A DNA stretch of 64,000 nt from Aeropyrum sp. (GTDB lineage: Archaea > Thermoproteota > Thermoprotei_A > Sulfolobales > Acidilobaceae). The notes beneath the pieces were generated by a model that saw only the letters and a list, made by a program, of their open reading frames with translations, was not told where the DNA came from and did not search any database. Positions 1 to 9,300 of this stretch are shown here, in pieces. The DNA is taken from assembly GCA_015523465.1 (NCBI GenBank), contig WAKF01000077.1, positions 1 through 64,000 on the forward strand. Direction: 5' to 3'. How positions within the stretch are numbered: the first letter of the stretch is position 1; every line of letters starts with the position of its first letter. A program made the position numbers and the translations under genes.

Positions 1-180
1 GAGAGTGAGCCGGACCGCGACAGCATAATAGAGGCGGTAAGGAGGGGTGAGGTGAAGCCCACCTACGGGCTACCCACACTACGGGGAGTCGTAGACAGCC
101 TAGTCTGGAGCCTAGAAAGGAGCATAACAGGGCTAAGGACCTACCTCCAAGGGAAACAAGATAAAAGGCGGTCTCGGTAA
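1..180 (+). CDS. C-terminal fragment of a protein truncated by the window edge (possibly PHP-domain phosphoesterase)
   Basis: Frame 1 is open from base 1 to TAA at 178-180: ESEPDRDSIIEAVRRGEVKPTYGLPTLRGVVDSLVWSLERSITGLRTYLQGKQDKRRSR. Family guess is weak. Confidence 0.6.
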   Translation, partial: ESEPDRDSIIEAVRRGEVKPTYGLPTLRGVVDSLVWSLERSITGLRTYLQGKQDKRRSR

Positions 181-281
181 TACCAGCGTCAACCTATTAA
201 CTAGGCGGCTTTCCATCTTGGTTTGAAGAGTAGAGCTTTTACAGTTATGACTTAGACTTAAACTATGTGATTCTAGATGGT

Positions 282-956
282 TTAGGACTGAGTTATCTTC
301 ATTACTAGCTTTCTGAAGTCGTTAAAGCTTATCACATAGATAAGCCGTTCCACATTAGGGCTTTTTATTATGTAACCTTCTCTCCTTACCTGGTCTAAGG
401 ACTTCCAGAGATCGCTATTTAACTCCGCCTCGGCCCGGATTATGTCAGTATCGTCGCTCACTATTATCATGGGCGACGCCATTAAGTATTCTGAGCCGCG
501 CGCCCTTACACGGTAGAATGAGTAGCGGGCATAAGCTATGGCTGCATACTTCAAGACCTCCTTATCCTCGGGGTCCACTACTCTCTCGCTCCAGCTAGTA
601 GCTAGGCTGCTATAGAGGGCTCTGTGAGGAGGGCTTAGAGCCCCTGCAATCCACTCGTATATAATGACCAGCCATCCCTCCTTCACAGTCGTTATTATCT
701 CTAGCAGTACGTTTAAGGAGGCTATTTTAGGGTCTAATCCGCTTCCACAGGACCTTAGGGTGCTATTAAGTATCAACTCTAGACTTCTTCGGTGCTGAGG
801 CTCTCCAGTACTTAGCTTAATCACCCCTCGGCTTAGGAGTACTCTGAGCCTGCTGTATCTGCCGTCTGGCAGCAGTCGGTGGCTCGTTATGCTGCAATAG
901 AGCCTGGCAAGGGCGTTCGTGTCTAGGAAGGCGTGGGGGTAGCTAGAGGTCTGCAA
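282..956 (-). CDS. PIN-like domain protein (candidate toxin)
   Basis: 224 aa; N-terminal FLDTNALARLY and C-terminal VSDDTDIIRAEAE resemble PIN acidic motifs; overlaps upstream gene by 14 nt. Confidence 0.5.
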   Translation of the reverse strand: MQTSSYPHAFLDTNALARLYCSITSHRLLPDGRYSRLRVLLSRGVIKLSTGEPQHRRSLELILNSTLRSCGSGLDPKIASLNVLLEIITTVKEGWLVIIYEWIAGALSPPHRALYSSLATSWSERVVDPEDKEVLKYAAIAYARYSFYRVRARGSEYLMASPMIIVSDDTDIIRAEAELNSDLWKSLDQVRREGYIIKSPNVERLIYVISFNDFRKLVMKITQS

Positions 957-1494
957 TTAGCCCTCTCTCCTCTAATTCCCTTATCTCCCTCTTAGCTGCT
1001 ATGAGTGCTGCCACTCGGGCCCCGTGGAGTAGGGCCTTCGCTCTCGGGTCGTCTATGCCTAGGAGCCTGTTAACCTCAATTTCAAGCTTCCTGGATGGGA
1101 GCCCGCCGTAAGCCTCTGCTACCTCGTCTAGGAGCCTTGCTAGGTCCTCCCTCAGGACCTCCCTGGCCAGGCGCTCAGCCGAGCGGCTCAGCCTGTAGTA
1201 CCTGGCTCTGCCGCCCGTGTGCTCTAGCTCCTCTAGGAGCCCCCTGAGGGTCATGAGGTCTATTAGGTCTAGGACCTGCCTGCTAAACACTCCCTTGAAG
1301 TATATCACGAAGTCTAGGCTCAGCCTGGGCTCCTCTAGGAGGCCTGTAGCCCTCCCGCCCTTAAGCCTCGCGTAGCTGGCTAGGAATAACAGTTTCATGA
1401 GCCTAAGTCTACCACCCCTATAGACTCCGTCCCGGTCTGCAAGCCTGTGCATGAGGTAGAGGATCGCGGCCTCCTCCCTGCTAAGCCCAGCCAC
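943..1494 (-). CDS. DUF4065/Panacea-like or helical DNA-binding-like protein (candidate antitoxin)
   Basis: 183 aa, GTG start; RLMKLLFLASYA and FVIYFKGVFSRQVLDLIDLMTLRGLLEE resemble the (L)QKLLYxA / yGPFS pattern of Panacea-type proteins. Confidence 0.45.
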   Translation of the reverse strand: MAGLSREEAAILYLMHRLADRDGVYRGGRLRLMKLLFLASYARLKGGRATGLLEEPRLSLDFVIYFKGVFSRQVLDLIDLMTLRGLLEELEHTGGRARYYRLSRSAERLAREVLREDLARLLDEVAEAYGGLPSRKLEIEVNRLLGIDDPRAKALLHGARVAALIAAKREIRELEERGLIADL

Positions 1495-1702
1495 CCCATC
1501 AACCCTTAAATACCGGTTAACCGGGGATTAACTTAAATTCATTTAAAGGCTACAACCCTTTAATACCAGGCCATACCACTTAAACAGTAATACCATCAGC
1601 ACTCTAAAGAACCAGCGTTAATCCCTTCCCTTCACCTTAGTGAAAGGCGAGTAGCCCTGGTAACTTATAAGCGAGGCGGCTCCCACAGCGTGTTTTAAGG
1701 GT

Positions 1703-2458
1703 TTGGTCGTGGCTGAGGTCTTGGTGCTTGTGCATAGGAGTTGCGCTTCTAGCTATAAGCTCTACAAGGAGTTACTTTCCCGGGGGCTCCTTGGGAGGGT
1801 CCGGCTGGTGCCTGTTAGGGGCCCTGAGTATGGGGGGAGGCTGGTGTGGAGTGTCCCCTGGCTACTCTATAATGGGGAGCCTGCCGGCTCAGACCCCCTA
1901 GACCCGGGGGTTGTTGAGGCCGCTGTGGAGGGGTCTGGGCTGGAGCCTCCAGCGGACCCTGTAGAGGCCTTCATGGAGGCGGTCCTCCATAGCAGTGCCG
2001 CTTCTAGCCTGGTGGCGTTGAACTATAGCCTCGAGCCGGTTCTCTCGGAGGACCTAGCCAAGGCGGCTCTACACACACCCCTGACGGGCGTTGACCCGAG
2101 GGAGGTCCTGGCTAGGGTTAGGGCTGAGGCTGGGGGGCTGGTGGAGGAGTGGAGTGTTAAGATTGGGAGGGCCCTAGCGATGGGGTTTGTGAGGGAGCTT
2201 TGGTGGTCTCGGGGCGGTAGCCTGGGCCCGGAGGATGTTGAGAGGGCTGTGGAGGGAGGCCTCTTCAGGCTATGGCTACTCGCCAAGGCTAGCCTCGGTA
2301 GGTCCGGGCTCCCAGGGGACCCCAGGTTCAAGCCTAACCCTATAGTTGAGGAGGCTGAGTCCTTCCTCTCGAGGGTGGGGTCTATACTTGCTGGGAGGGT
2401 TGAGAGGGAGCAGAGGGAGATTTTGGGGGATGAGGAGTGGGGAAAAATAGCGGGTTAG
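1703..2458 (+). CDS. Uncharacterised protein with thioredoxin-like N-terminal fold
   Basis: 251 aa; VLVLVHRSCASSYKLYKELLSRGLL...SVPWLLYNGEPAGSDPLDP resembles a thioredoxin-like core; fills the gap between neighbours. Confidence 0.6.
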   Translation: MVVAEVLVLVHRSCASSYKLYKELLSRGLLGRVRLVPVRGPEYGGRLVWSVPWLLYNGEPAGSDPLDPGVVEAAVEGSGLEPPADPVEAFMEAVLHSSAASSLVALNYSLEPVLSEDLAKAALHTPLTGVDPREVLARVRAEAGGLVEEWSVKIGRALAMGFVRELWWSRGGSLGPEDVERAVEGGLFRLWLLAKASLGRSGLPGDPRFKPNPIVEEAESFLSRVGSILAGRVEREQREILGDEEWGKIAG

Positions 2459-4203
2459 CCCTCGCCCTCCACCAGCACGTTGTAGTACTTGTCTCTTAGC
2501 GCCCTCTTATTGATCTTGCCCACGCTAGTCTTAGGCAGGTCGTCGACGAGTATTACCTTGTCTGGGAGCCACCACTTAGGTATCTCACCCTTCTCCACGT
2601 AGTTCTTGAGAAGGTACTCCCTAATCTCCTCCGTCGTAATCTTATCCTCCCAGCCCTGCCTGGGCACTATTAGGGCTACGGGCCTCTCACCCCACTTCTC
2701 ATGCTTAACCCCTATAACGGCGACCTGGGCTACCCCTGGGTGGGTGCTTATGGCGTCCTCAAGCCTCACACTACTAATCCACTCTCCCCCACTCTTAATC
2801 ACGTCCTTAAACCTATCAACGATCTGCACGTGCCCGTCTGGGTACCATACTGCTACGTCTCCCGTATGGAACCAGCCTCCCCTCCAGGCCTCCTCTGTCT
2901 TGCCTGGGTCTAGGTAGTACTCTGGGGTTATCCAGGGGGCCCTCACTACTATCTCGCCCATAGTCTTCCCGTCCTTGGGGACGGGCTCCAGGGTCTCCGG
3001 GTTTACTACCCGCAGCTCTACTAGTGGTATGGGCCAGCCCGTCGAGAGTAGTAGGTCCTCGGCTTTATCCCTGTGCCTTGGAGGCACGGTTGCTAGGGTT
3101 AGTATGGGCGCTGTCTCGGTCATGCCGTAGCCCATCATGACCTTGATGCCCTTTCTTCGGGCGGCCTCGGCGAGGCCTCGCGACATCGCTTGGCCTCCTC
3201 CCACGAAGAGGAGGCCGCTTAGATCTACGCCTGCTTCTTCGGCCGCTACTAGTAGCATGTAGAGTATGGTTGGCACTCCAGCCGTTACGGTCACCTTCTC
3301 CGACTTTATGAGCTGTAGGATCGCCTTGGGGTCGAACCTCCCGGGGAACACTTGCTTCGTGCCTAGTAGGGTTGCTATGTATGGGAGCCCCCAACTGTAT
3401 ACGTGGAACATGGGGACTATGTGGAGTATGACGTCCTCGCTCGTAACCTTATAAGGCCCTAGGGTGGCTAGCTGGAGTGCCCCGCTGAGGGCGTGTAGCA
3501 CGATCATCTTGTGAGAGTGGTAAGCCCCCTTAGGTAGCCCCGTAGTCCCGCTAGTGTATCCCATAGCGGCGGGCCTATCCTCATCGAGGTCGGGCCAGTC
3601 GAAGCCGCCCATGTTCTCTTCTATCAGGTCCTCGTAGTGGTGGACCCTAGCCTCCCCGATCCTCTCCGGGACGCTCTCGGCGTCAACTACTATTACGTGC
3701 TCGATCGTCTTTATCTTGGGGACTATGGCCTCGGCGAGCTTCATGAAGTCGTTGTGGACTATCACTACCTTATCCCCAGCATGGTTCATGATATATGCGA
3801 TCTCGCTGGGCGCAAGCCTAACGTTGACCGGGTGGAGCACAGCCCCCATCATGGGCACCGCAAAGTACGTCTCGTAGTGCCAGTGCGTGTTCCAGTCAAG
3901 GGTTGCAACCCTATCCAGCCCTCTAACGCCCAGACCGCTTAGAGCCCTAGCTAGGGCCTGCATCCTTCTAGCAGCATCCTTGAAGGTGTACCTAAACACA
4001 CCCCGGGAGGTCCTATAAGCTATCTCCATTTCGGGGAAGAGATCGAGAGCTCTATCGTATATAGTCTTGAGGGTCACGTCATAGCCAGGCCTCTTAGGAA
4101 GCCTCTCAGGGAGCACTATAGGAACACCCCTTAACAGGTATCGCCGGGAAACTATGGAGGCTTTAAGGCTTATAAGAATACTAAAGGAGCGCCTATCTAG
4201 CAT
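2455..4203 (-). CDS. AMP-forming acyl-CoA synthetase / fatty-acid-CoA ligase
   Basis: YTSGTTGLPKGAYHSH, GWFHTGDVAVWYPDGHVQIVDRFKDVIKSGGEWISS motifs of the ANL superfamily. Confidence 0.93.
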   Translation of the reverse strand: MLDRRSFSILISLKASIVSRRYLLRGVPIVLPERLPKRPGYDVTLKTIYDRALDLFPEMEIAYRTSRGVFRYTFKDAARRMQALARALSGLGVRGLDRVATLDWNTHWHYETYFAVPMMGAVLHPVNVRLAPSEIAYIMNHAGDKVVIVHNDFMKLAEAIVPKIKTIEHVIVVDAESVPERIGEARVHHYEDLIEENMGGFDWPDLDEDRPAAMGYTSGTTGLPKGAYHSHKMIVLHALSGALQLATLGPYKVTSEDVILHIVPMFHVYSWGLPYIATLLGTKQVFPGRFDPKAILQLIKSEKVTVTAGVPTILYMLLVAAEEAGVDLSGLLFVGGGQAMSRGLAEAARRKGIKVMMGYGMTETAPILTLATVPPRHRDKAEDLLLSTGWPIPLVELRVVNPETLEPVPKDGKTMGEIVVRAPWITPEYYLDPGKTEEAWRGGWFHTGDVAVWYPDGHVQIVDRFKDVIKSGGEWISSVRLEDAISTHPGVAQVAVIGVKHEKWGERPVALIVPRQGWEDKITTEEIREYLLKNYVEKGEIPKWWLPDKVILVDDLPKTSVGKINKRALRDKYYNVLVEGEG

Positions 4204-4244
4204 GTGACGGGGGTAGGACCTACGCTCAGAATAAAGGCTTACAC

Positions 4245-4982
4245 GTGAATGAAGGCATAGAGGGCGGCATAATGTCGTCGGGGGAGAGGGCCTGGAGGTA
4301 CATAGAATCTGCTAGGAGAGCCCTAGAGAGCTTACGCAAGACATTCGCCCATCCTAGCTGCGAGATAGACGTCTCTAAGCTAATAGACGCTGCTGAAAGG
4401 TACATCAGGGACGCAGAATACTACTATGCGCGTGGCGACTACGAGACCGCGCTTGCATCGGCAAGCTACGCAGAGGGCCTGATAGACTCCCTCAAGTACC
4501 TGGGGCTAGTCGAGCCTAGATGGCCTGGCAGGGGGGAGTTAGAGAGGAGGGTCCTCGTCGGGGGTACCTTCGAGATACTCCATCCCGGCCACATAGAGTT
4601 CCTTAGAAGAGCATCCAGCCTAGGAAAGCTCTACGTAGTAGTGGCTAGAGACTCTACTGTCGAGAAGCTGAAGGGTAGGAGGCCTATATTAGATGAGGAT
4701 TCAAGGCTTAAGGTAGTGTCCTCCGTGAGGCACGTTTACGAGGCATTCCTTGGGAGCGAGAGAGATATTATGGATAGCGTGGAGAGGGTGAAGCCTGACA
4801 TAATATTCCTAGGCCCCGACCAAGCCTTCGACGAGGAAGAGATAGCTTCGAGGGCTGAAGAGAGGCTGGGTTACAGGCCTCAGGTGGCTAGGATGGGTGG
4901 GGGTAAGATAGGCTTTTCAGGGGGTTTGAAGAGCGTCTCGGACGTCGTGGCTAGGATTTGCCGTGAGAGGTGTAGGACCTAA
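4245..4982 (+). CDS. DUF357-like helical domain fused to cytidylyltransferase-like domain (RibL-type FAD synthase candidate)
   Basis: N-terminal helical YIRDAEYYYARGDYETALASASYAEGLID; C-terminal VLVGGTFEILHPGHIEFLRRAS (HxGH nucleotidyltransferase). Real start may be the ATG at 4272. Confidence 0.8.
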   Translation: MNEGIEGGIMSSGERAWRYIESARRALESLRKTFAHPSCEIDVSKLIDAAERYIRDAEYYYARGDYETALASASYAEGLIDSLKYLGLVEPRWPGRGELERRVLVGGTFEILHPGHIEFLRRASSLGKLYVVVARDSTVEKLKGRRPILDEDSRLKVVSSVRHVYEAFLGSERDIMDSVERVKPDIIFLGPDQAFDEEEIASRAEERLGYRPQVARMGGGKIGFSGGLKSVSDVVARICRERCRT

Positions 4983-5059
4983 CTAGCGATATAGCCGGAC
5001 CCGGCATCAAAAACGCCATTTAACCTTTGAACCCTAGAAGATAAGGCGGGTAGTAGGTC

Positions 5060-5359
5060 TTGGCATCTAGTAAAAGCCAGGGTTACATTAGGGTTGAGGA
5101 CCTGCTCCAGAGGAACGTTTTCGACGTGGACGAGGACCCCCATATAATAGTCCCCTCAGGGAGGGACGAGCAGGAAGGCCTCCCTAAGAAGGCTCTAACA
5201 CTCCTATGCCCTGCTATGTGCTACGTTGAGGTGGGCGATAGGATAGTATTCAGCTATGAAGGATGCCTCGAATGCGGGCTCTGCAGGGTTCTCGGTTGGG
5301 GTAAGATTAAGTGGGGTTATCCTAGGAGCGGCAGGGGAATTCAATACAGGTTCACGTAG
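5060..5359 (+). CDS. fixX: FixX-type ferredoxin-like protein
   Basis: 99 aa; CPAMCYVEVGDRIVFSYEGCLECGLCRVL plus KWGYPRSGRGIQYRF, typical of FixX. Confidence 0.85.
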   Translation: MASSKSQGYIRVEDLLQRNVFDVDEDPHIIVPSGRDEQEGLPKKALTLLCPAMCYVEVGDRIVFSYEGCLECGLCRVLGWGKIKWGYPRSGRGIQYRFT

Positions 5360-5426
5360 AGAAGCTGGCTAGTTAGCCCGCTATTTCAAGCTTTACCCGC
5401 TGGAGGTCTAGCCCTACTATAGTGGA

Positions 5427-6224
5427 GTGGATGCTATGCAACTGGCTAGCTGGAGGCTGCTCGCAAGAACCGTGAAAAACGCTGACATAGTAGTGGAAGT
5501 GCTAGATATAAGGGACCCCATGAGCACTAGGAGCCAGCGGCTTGAAAGGATGGTAGAACTTCTAGACAAGAAGCTACTCCTAGTCCTCAACAAGTCCGAT
5601 CTAGTCCCGAGGGGCGTTGCCGAGAAGTGGAAGAGGATCCTAGAGGGTATGGGCTACGATGTAATGTACGTCTCAGCCCGGCACAGACTAGGCACAAGGA
5701 TGCTACGGGGGTGGATTAAGGCTTCAGCAGAGATAAAGCCGTTCACGGTAGCCGTAGTAGGCTTCCCCAAGACCGGGAAGTCGAGCATAATAAACGCCCT
5801 AAGGGGGAGAAAGGGGGCCTCTACGAGCCCCATACCAGGGAGCCCCGGCTACACTAAGAGCATACAGTTACTAAAGGTGGAGGAGGGGTTCTACATGATC
5901 GACACCCCCGGCGTGATCCCAGTCGAGGGAGGATGGCCCGAGGCGATCATAAGAGGCAAATCCCCCGAGGAGCTAAAAGACCCTGTAACACCCGCCCTAA
6001 GCCTTATAGAGAAGATACTGAGGTACAATCCAAGGGCTTTCATGCAGGCATACGGTATAGAGGAGAAGGAGCCCCTCAAGATACTGGAAGCACTGGCGGT
6101 GAAGAGGGGGTGGTTCTACAAGCTAACCAAGGAGCCCCTAATAGAAGAAGCTGCCAGGACTGTTATAAGGGACTACCACAAGGCTAAGATCCCATTCTAC
6201 GTCCCCCCGGAGGAGTACCTCTAG
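5427..6224 (+). CDS. Circularly permuted YlqF/RbgA-like ribosome-assembly GTPase
   Basis: Order NKSD (G4) then GFPKTGKSSIINAL (G1) then DTPGVIP (G3). Confidence 0.9.
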   Translation: MDAMQLASWRLLARTVKNADIVVEVLDIRDPMSTRSQRLERMVELLDKKLLLVLNKSDLVPRGVAEKWKRILEGMGYDVMYVSARHRLGTRMLRGWIKASAEIKPFTVAVVGFPKTGKSSIINALRGRKGASTSPIPGSPGYTKSIQLLKVEEGFYMIDTPGVIPVEGGWPEAIIRGKSPEELKDPVTPALSLIEKILRYNPRAFMQAYGIEEKEPLKILEALAVKRGWFYKLTKEPLIEEAARTVIRDYHKAKIPFYVPPEEYL

Positions 6225-6225
6225 C

Positions 6226-6300
6226 GGGATGAAGATCCATGCAGGCCCGGAGGCCCGGTCCCCGGCGGGCTGATGAAGACGAGGGACTACCCGCTGACCG
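6226..6300 (+). ncRNA. Candidate C/D-box sRNA with 16S rRNA-directed guide
   Basis: C-like box GGGATGA (6226-6232), C' CTGATGA (6270-6276), D box CTGA (6294-6297); guide GGGACTACCCG directly upstream of D is complementary to the conserved archaeal 16S CGGGUAGUCCC. Lies in the gap between convergent genes. Confidence 0.5.
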
Positions 6301-6301
6301 T

Positions 6302-6928
6302 TTAAAAACCTTGTAGGACCTCCCTTTCCCTTGCTGTCGTAGCTTTGATGCTCTTCGCAGCATTGCCGAGCCTTTCTATGGAGGTTTTGAGGAGTATTAG
6401 GAGCCCTAGGGTCTTTACAGCGTTGAAGGCTAGAGGCCCTAGAGCTGCTCTGGGCTCGAATATGGCTAGGGGTAGCGTTATGATGAAGAGGGCCATCCCC
6501 CCTATGAATAGCTTGGTGCCGGTGGCCGAGAGCGGCTCTAGGTCCCTGTAAAGCTTTACCCCAACGCCGAGCTCGGCGAGGTAGACTATAGCTATGAGGA
6601 AGGGGGCTGCCTGCCTGGTGGCATCACTGAGTGTTAGTAGGAATGCTATGCCAGCCCCCGCTATTCCCGGGGGGAGTAGCCTTGACGCGGCCCGCCTAGC
6701 GTTGACTGTGAAGGCTAGGAGCCTCCGGTATACTATGTAGGCTATGGCGATGAGGGGTATGAAGAGTAGTGATGCTGGGGGAGAGAAGACGTAGGAGACA
6801 CCCCTAAAGTAGACTAAGGCTAGTAGCAGCTCTATTATGACAGCCGCAGCTATGCTAGCTGCAAACACGTCCCTAGCAGCCCTAAGACCCTCAAGGTTAT
6901 CGTAGCTCAACTCGTACACCGCAGTCAA
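6302..6928 (-). CDS. Multi-pass membrane protein, uncharacterised
   Basis: 208 aa with several hydrophobic helices. Confidence 0.7.
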   Translation of the reverse strand: MTAVYELSYDNLEGLRAARDVFAASIAAAVIIELLLALVYFRGVSYVFSPPASLLFIPLIAIAYIVYRRLLAFTVNARRAASRLLPPGIAGAGIAFLLTLSDATRQAAPFLIAIVYLAELGVGVKLYRDLEPLSATGTKLFIGGMALFIITLPLAIFEPRAALGPLAFNAVKTLGLLILLKTSIERLGNAAKSIKATTAREREVLQGF

Positions 6929-8247
6929 AAATGCTTTACAAGCCTTTTTAGCCTGAAGCCAGAGTAAGCTGCTGAGGGGCCAAGGAGAGATTCTATCTCC
7001 AATAGCCGATTATACTTGGAGGTCCTTTCACTCCTAGCAGGGGCGCCAGTCTTTATCATTAGGGCTTCCACAGCGACCGAGAGATCGGCTATGAAGGGGT
7101 CCTCGCTGTCACCACTTCTATGACTCACTACCACCGCCATACCTCGGTCCCTAGCAGCGGTGACTGCGTCTAGAGCCTCTGTAAGGGTTCCAGCCTGGTT
7201 TACCTTTACTAGGAGCCCCGTAGCAGCCTTACCACCCCTCTCCTCAACCAGCGCCCTATTAGTGACTAGGAAGTCATCACCCACTATGATAGCCTTCTCC
7301 CTGAAAGCCTCCACAGCGGAGGCAAACCCCTCAACATCGTCCTCGTGGAAGGGGTCTTCAAAGTATACTATAGGGTAGTCACCCCTCAACCGTTCATAAT
7401 ATGATAGTAGGTCCTCCCTTGAGAGCCTCCTTCCACCGACAATATACACTCCCTCCCTGTAGAACTGGCTAGCAGCCGCATCTATGCCTAGAGCCACTTC
7501 CTCGCCAAGCTTGAAACCTGCGCTCTCGATCGCCTCTGTGAGGGCTTGTAAAGCCTCCTCGGCACTCTTCATTGGAGGCGCAAACCCTCCCTCGTCGCCC
7601 ACGTTAATCGAGAAGGAACCGTACTTCTCCTTTAAGGACTTCTTAAGCGTGTGATAGATCTCCACAGACCATCTAAGAGCTTCTTCGAAGTTGGGTGCAC
7701 CGTGAGGGACGATCAGGAATTCCTGGAAGTCTAGCTCGTTGCCAGCATGAACCCCCCCGTTTATCACGTTTAGAATCGGGATTGGTAGTAGCCGGGCTTG
7801 AGGGCCCCCAAGATACTGGAATAGCTCTACCCCCAACTCCATAGCCGCAGCCCTAGCGTTAGCTATGCTGACTGCGGTAGTCACATTACCTCCTAGCCTC
7901 GACTTCGTCGAGGTCCCATCTATCTCCCTTAGAAGCGTGTCCACATAGCTCTGGAGCCTCGAGTCAACTCCTACGAGCCTAGGTCCTACTAGCTCGTTTA
8001 GCCTAGCTACAGCTAGCTTAACCCCCTTGCCAGCCCATCTACGCCCTCCATCCCGCAACTCTACAGCCTCCCTGCCACCTTTGCTTGCCCCGCTGGGTGC
8101 TATAGCCCATCCAGTAGAGCCCCCCCTAGTGTATACGTAGGCCTTCACAGTAGGGTTGCCCCTACTATCCAGGACTTGCAGCCCCCTAACCCTCTCTATA
8201 AGGAACCTGTTGTCCACAGCCACTCTATCCCACCCTAAACCCTCCAA
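6925..8247 (-). CDS. eno: Enolase
   Basis: VLDSRGNPTVKAYV, INVGDEGGFAPP, YFEDPFHEDD, VVVSHRSGDSEDPFIADL. Confidence 0.97.
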   Translation of the reverse strand: MEGLGWDRVAVDNRFLIERVRGLQVLDSRGNPTVKAYVYTRGGSTGWAIAPSGASKGGREAVELRDGGRRWAGKGVKLAVARLNELVGPRLVGVDSRLQSYVDTLLREIDGTSTKSRLGGNVTTAVSIANARAAAMELGVELFQYLGGPQARLLPIPILNVINGGVHAGNELDFQEFLIVPHGAPNFEEALRWSVEIYHTLKKSLKEKYGSFSINVGDEGGFAPPMKSAEEALQALTEAIESAGFKLGEEVALGIDAAASQFYREGVYIVGGRRLSREDLLSYYERLRGDYPIVYFEDPFHEDDVEGFASAVEAFREKAIIVGDDFLVTNRALVEERGGKAATGLLVKVNQAGTLTEALDAVTAARDRGMAVVVSHRSGDSEDPFIADLSVAVEALMIKTGAPARSERTSKYNRLLEIESLLGPSAAYSGFRLKRLVKHF

Positions 8248-8312
8248 CGCAGCCTCCGGCTAACCCAAAATTAGGCGGCGAGAGTTTTATCAGTGTAGAC
8301 AGGGCGCTGGGG

Positions 8313-8978
8313 TTGAGGGTTCTGATTGTCGGTGCTGGCAGGGTGGGGAGTGAGCTGGCTAAGAGGCTTAGTGAGACCGGCCACTCGGTTACAGTGGTGG
8401 ATAAGGATGGCACTAAGATAGACCTCCTAAACGAGGAGGCTGACGTTGAGGGGATAGTGGGTGACATCACGGACCCCAGGTTCTACCATAGAGAGCTTGA
8501 TCTCGGTATATTTGATGCGGTGATAGCGGCCACCGATAAGGACGAGGTAAACATATTCGTGGCTGCTATAGCCAAGATCAGGGGTGTAAGGAGGATCTAC
8601 GTGAGAGTTAGGGCTAGCGAGGCCCTACCTATACTAAACAGCCTGGGCATCTACGACGCAGTAGTAGAGCCCCAGATAATAGCAAACCTGCTCTACTCCA
8701 TGATAGAGGGCCGCACAGCACCAGTAATAATAACCTCGAGCCTCTCGGGAGACTACCATCTTGTAGCGACAGTCGTTAAGAGGTATAGCGCAGTGAGGGG
8801 TAGGAGGCTCGAGGAAGCGTTAAAAGCTTATGACCTAGAGGATAAGGTTAAGGTGATAGCAGTCTACGACGGATACAGGATCCTAGAGCCTGACGAGGCA
8901 GGGGTTCTAGAGGACGGGTATATAGTGATAATGCTGGTTAAAGAGGAGGCCATGAAAGAGCTAAACGAGATATTCTAA
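8313..8978 (+). CDS. trkA: TrkA-type K+ uptake NAD-binding protein
   Basis: VLIVGAGRVGSELAKRLSETGHSVTVVDKD Rossmann motif plus C-terminal RCK_C-like domain. Confidence 0.9.
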   Translation: MRVLIVGAGRVGSELAKRLSETGHSVTVVDKDGTKIDLLNEEADVEGIVGDITDPRFYHRELDLGIFDAVIAATDKDEVNIFVAAIAKIRGVRRIYVRVRASEALPILNSLGIYDAVVEPQIIANLLYSMIEGRTAPVIITSSLSGDYHLVATVVKRYSAVRGRRLEEALKAYDLEDKVKVIAVYDGYRILEPDEAGVLEDGYIVIMLVKEEAMKELNEIF

Positions 8979-9058
8979 ACAACAAGGATACTCAAGTGGC
9001 ACGGGCGAAAGTAAAAAATCCTTGAAATAAAAATCTATTACTCGGGGGAGAAGCCCCT

Positions 9059-9244
9059 ATGGTGCTACCTTCAAGCGTAGGGCCCCTGGAACTAGCAATA
9101 ATATTCGTTATACTCCTAATTATATTCGGCCCTAGGAGGCTAGTAGACCTAGCCAGTAGCCTCGGAGAAGCAATTAGGGCGTTTCGGGAGGGTGTAGAGG
9201 GTAAGACTGAGGAAAGGAGGGAAAAGGAGAAGGAGGAAAAGTAG
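9059..9244 (+). CDS. tatA: Twin-arginine translocase subunit TatA
   Basis: GPLELAIIFVILLIIFGPRRLVDLASSLGEAIRAFREG. Confidence 0.93.
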   Translation: MVLPSSVGPLELAIIFVILLIIFGPRRLVDLASSLGEAIRAFREGVEGKTEERREKEKEEK

Positions 9245-9300
9245 CCTAATATTGAAGTCCTATGAAAGGATAGCCGAGAACGACGTAGTGTGATGGGAGA

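Noticed and set aside
178-1690. Possible direct repeats (ACCAGCGT..., GGCGGCT) flanking the PIN/Panacea-like module
   Set aside because: Matches are only about 8 bp with poor flanking similarity; not enough to argue for an inserted element.
2023-2331. Minus-strand 102-aa ORF opposite the thioredoxin-like gene
   Set aside because: Shadow ORF inside a well-supported plus-strand gene; low-complexity S/P/L-rich.
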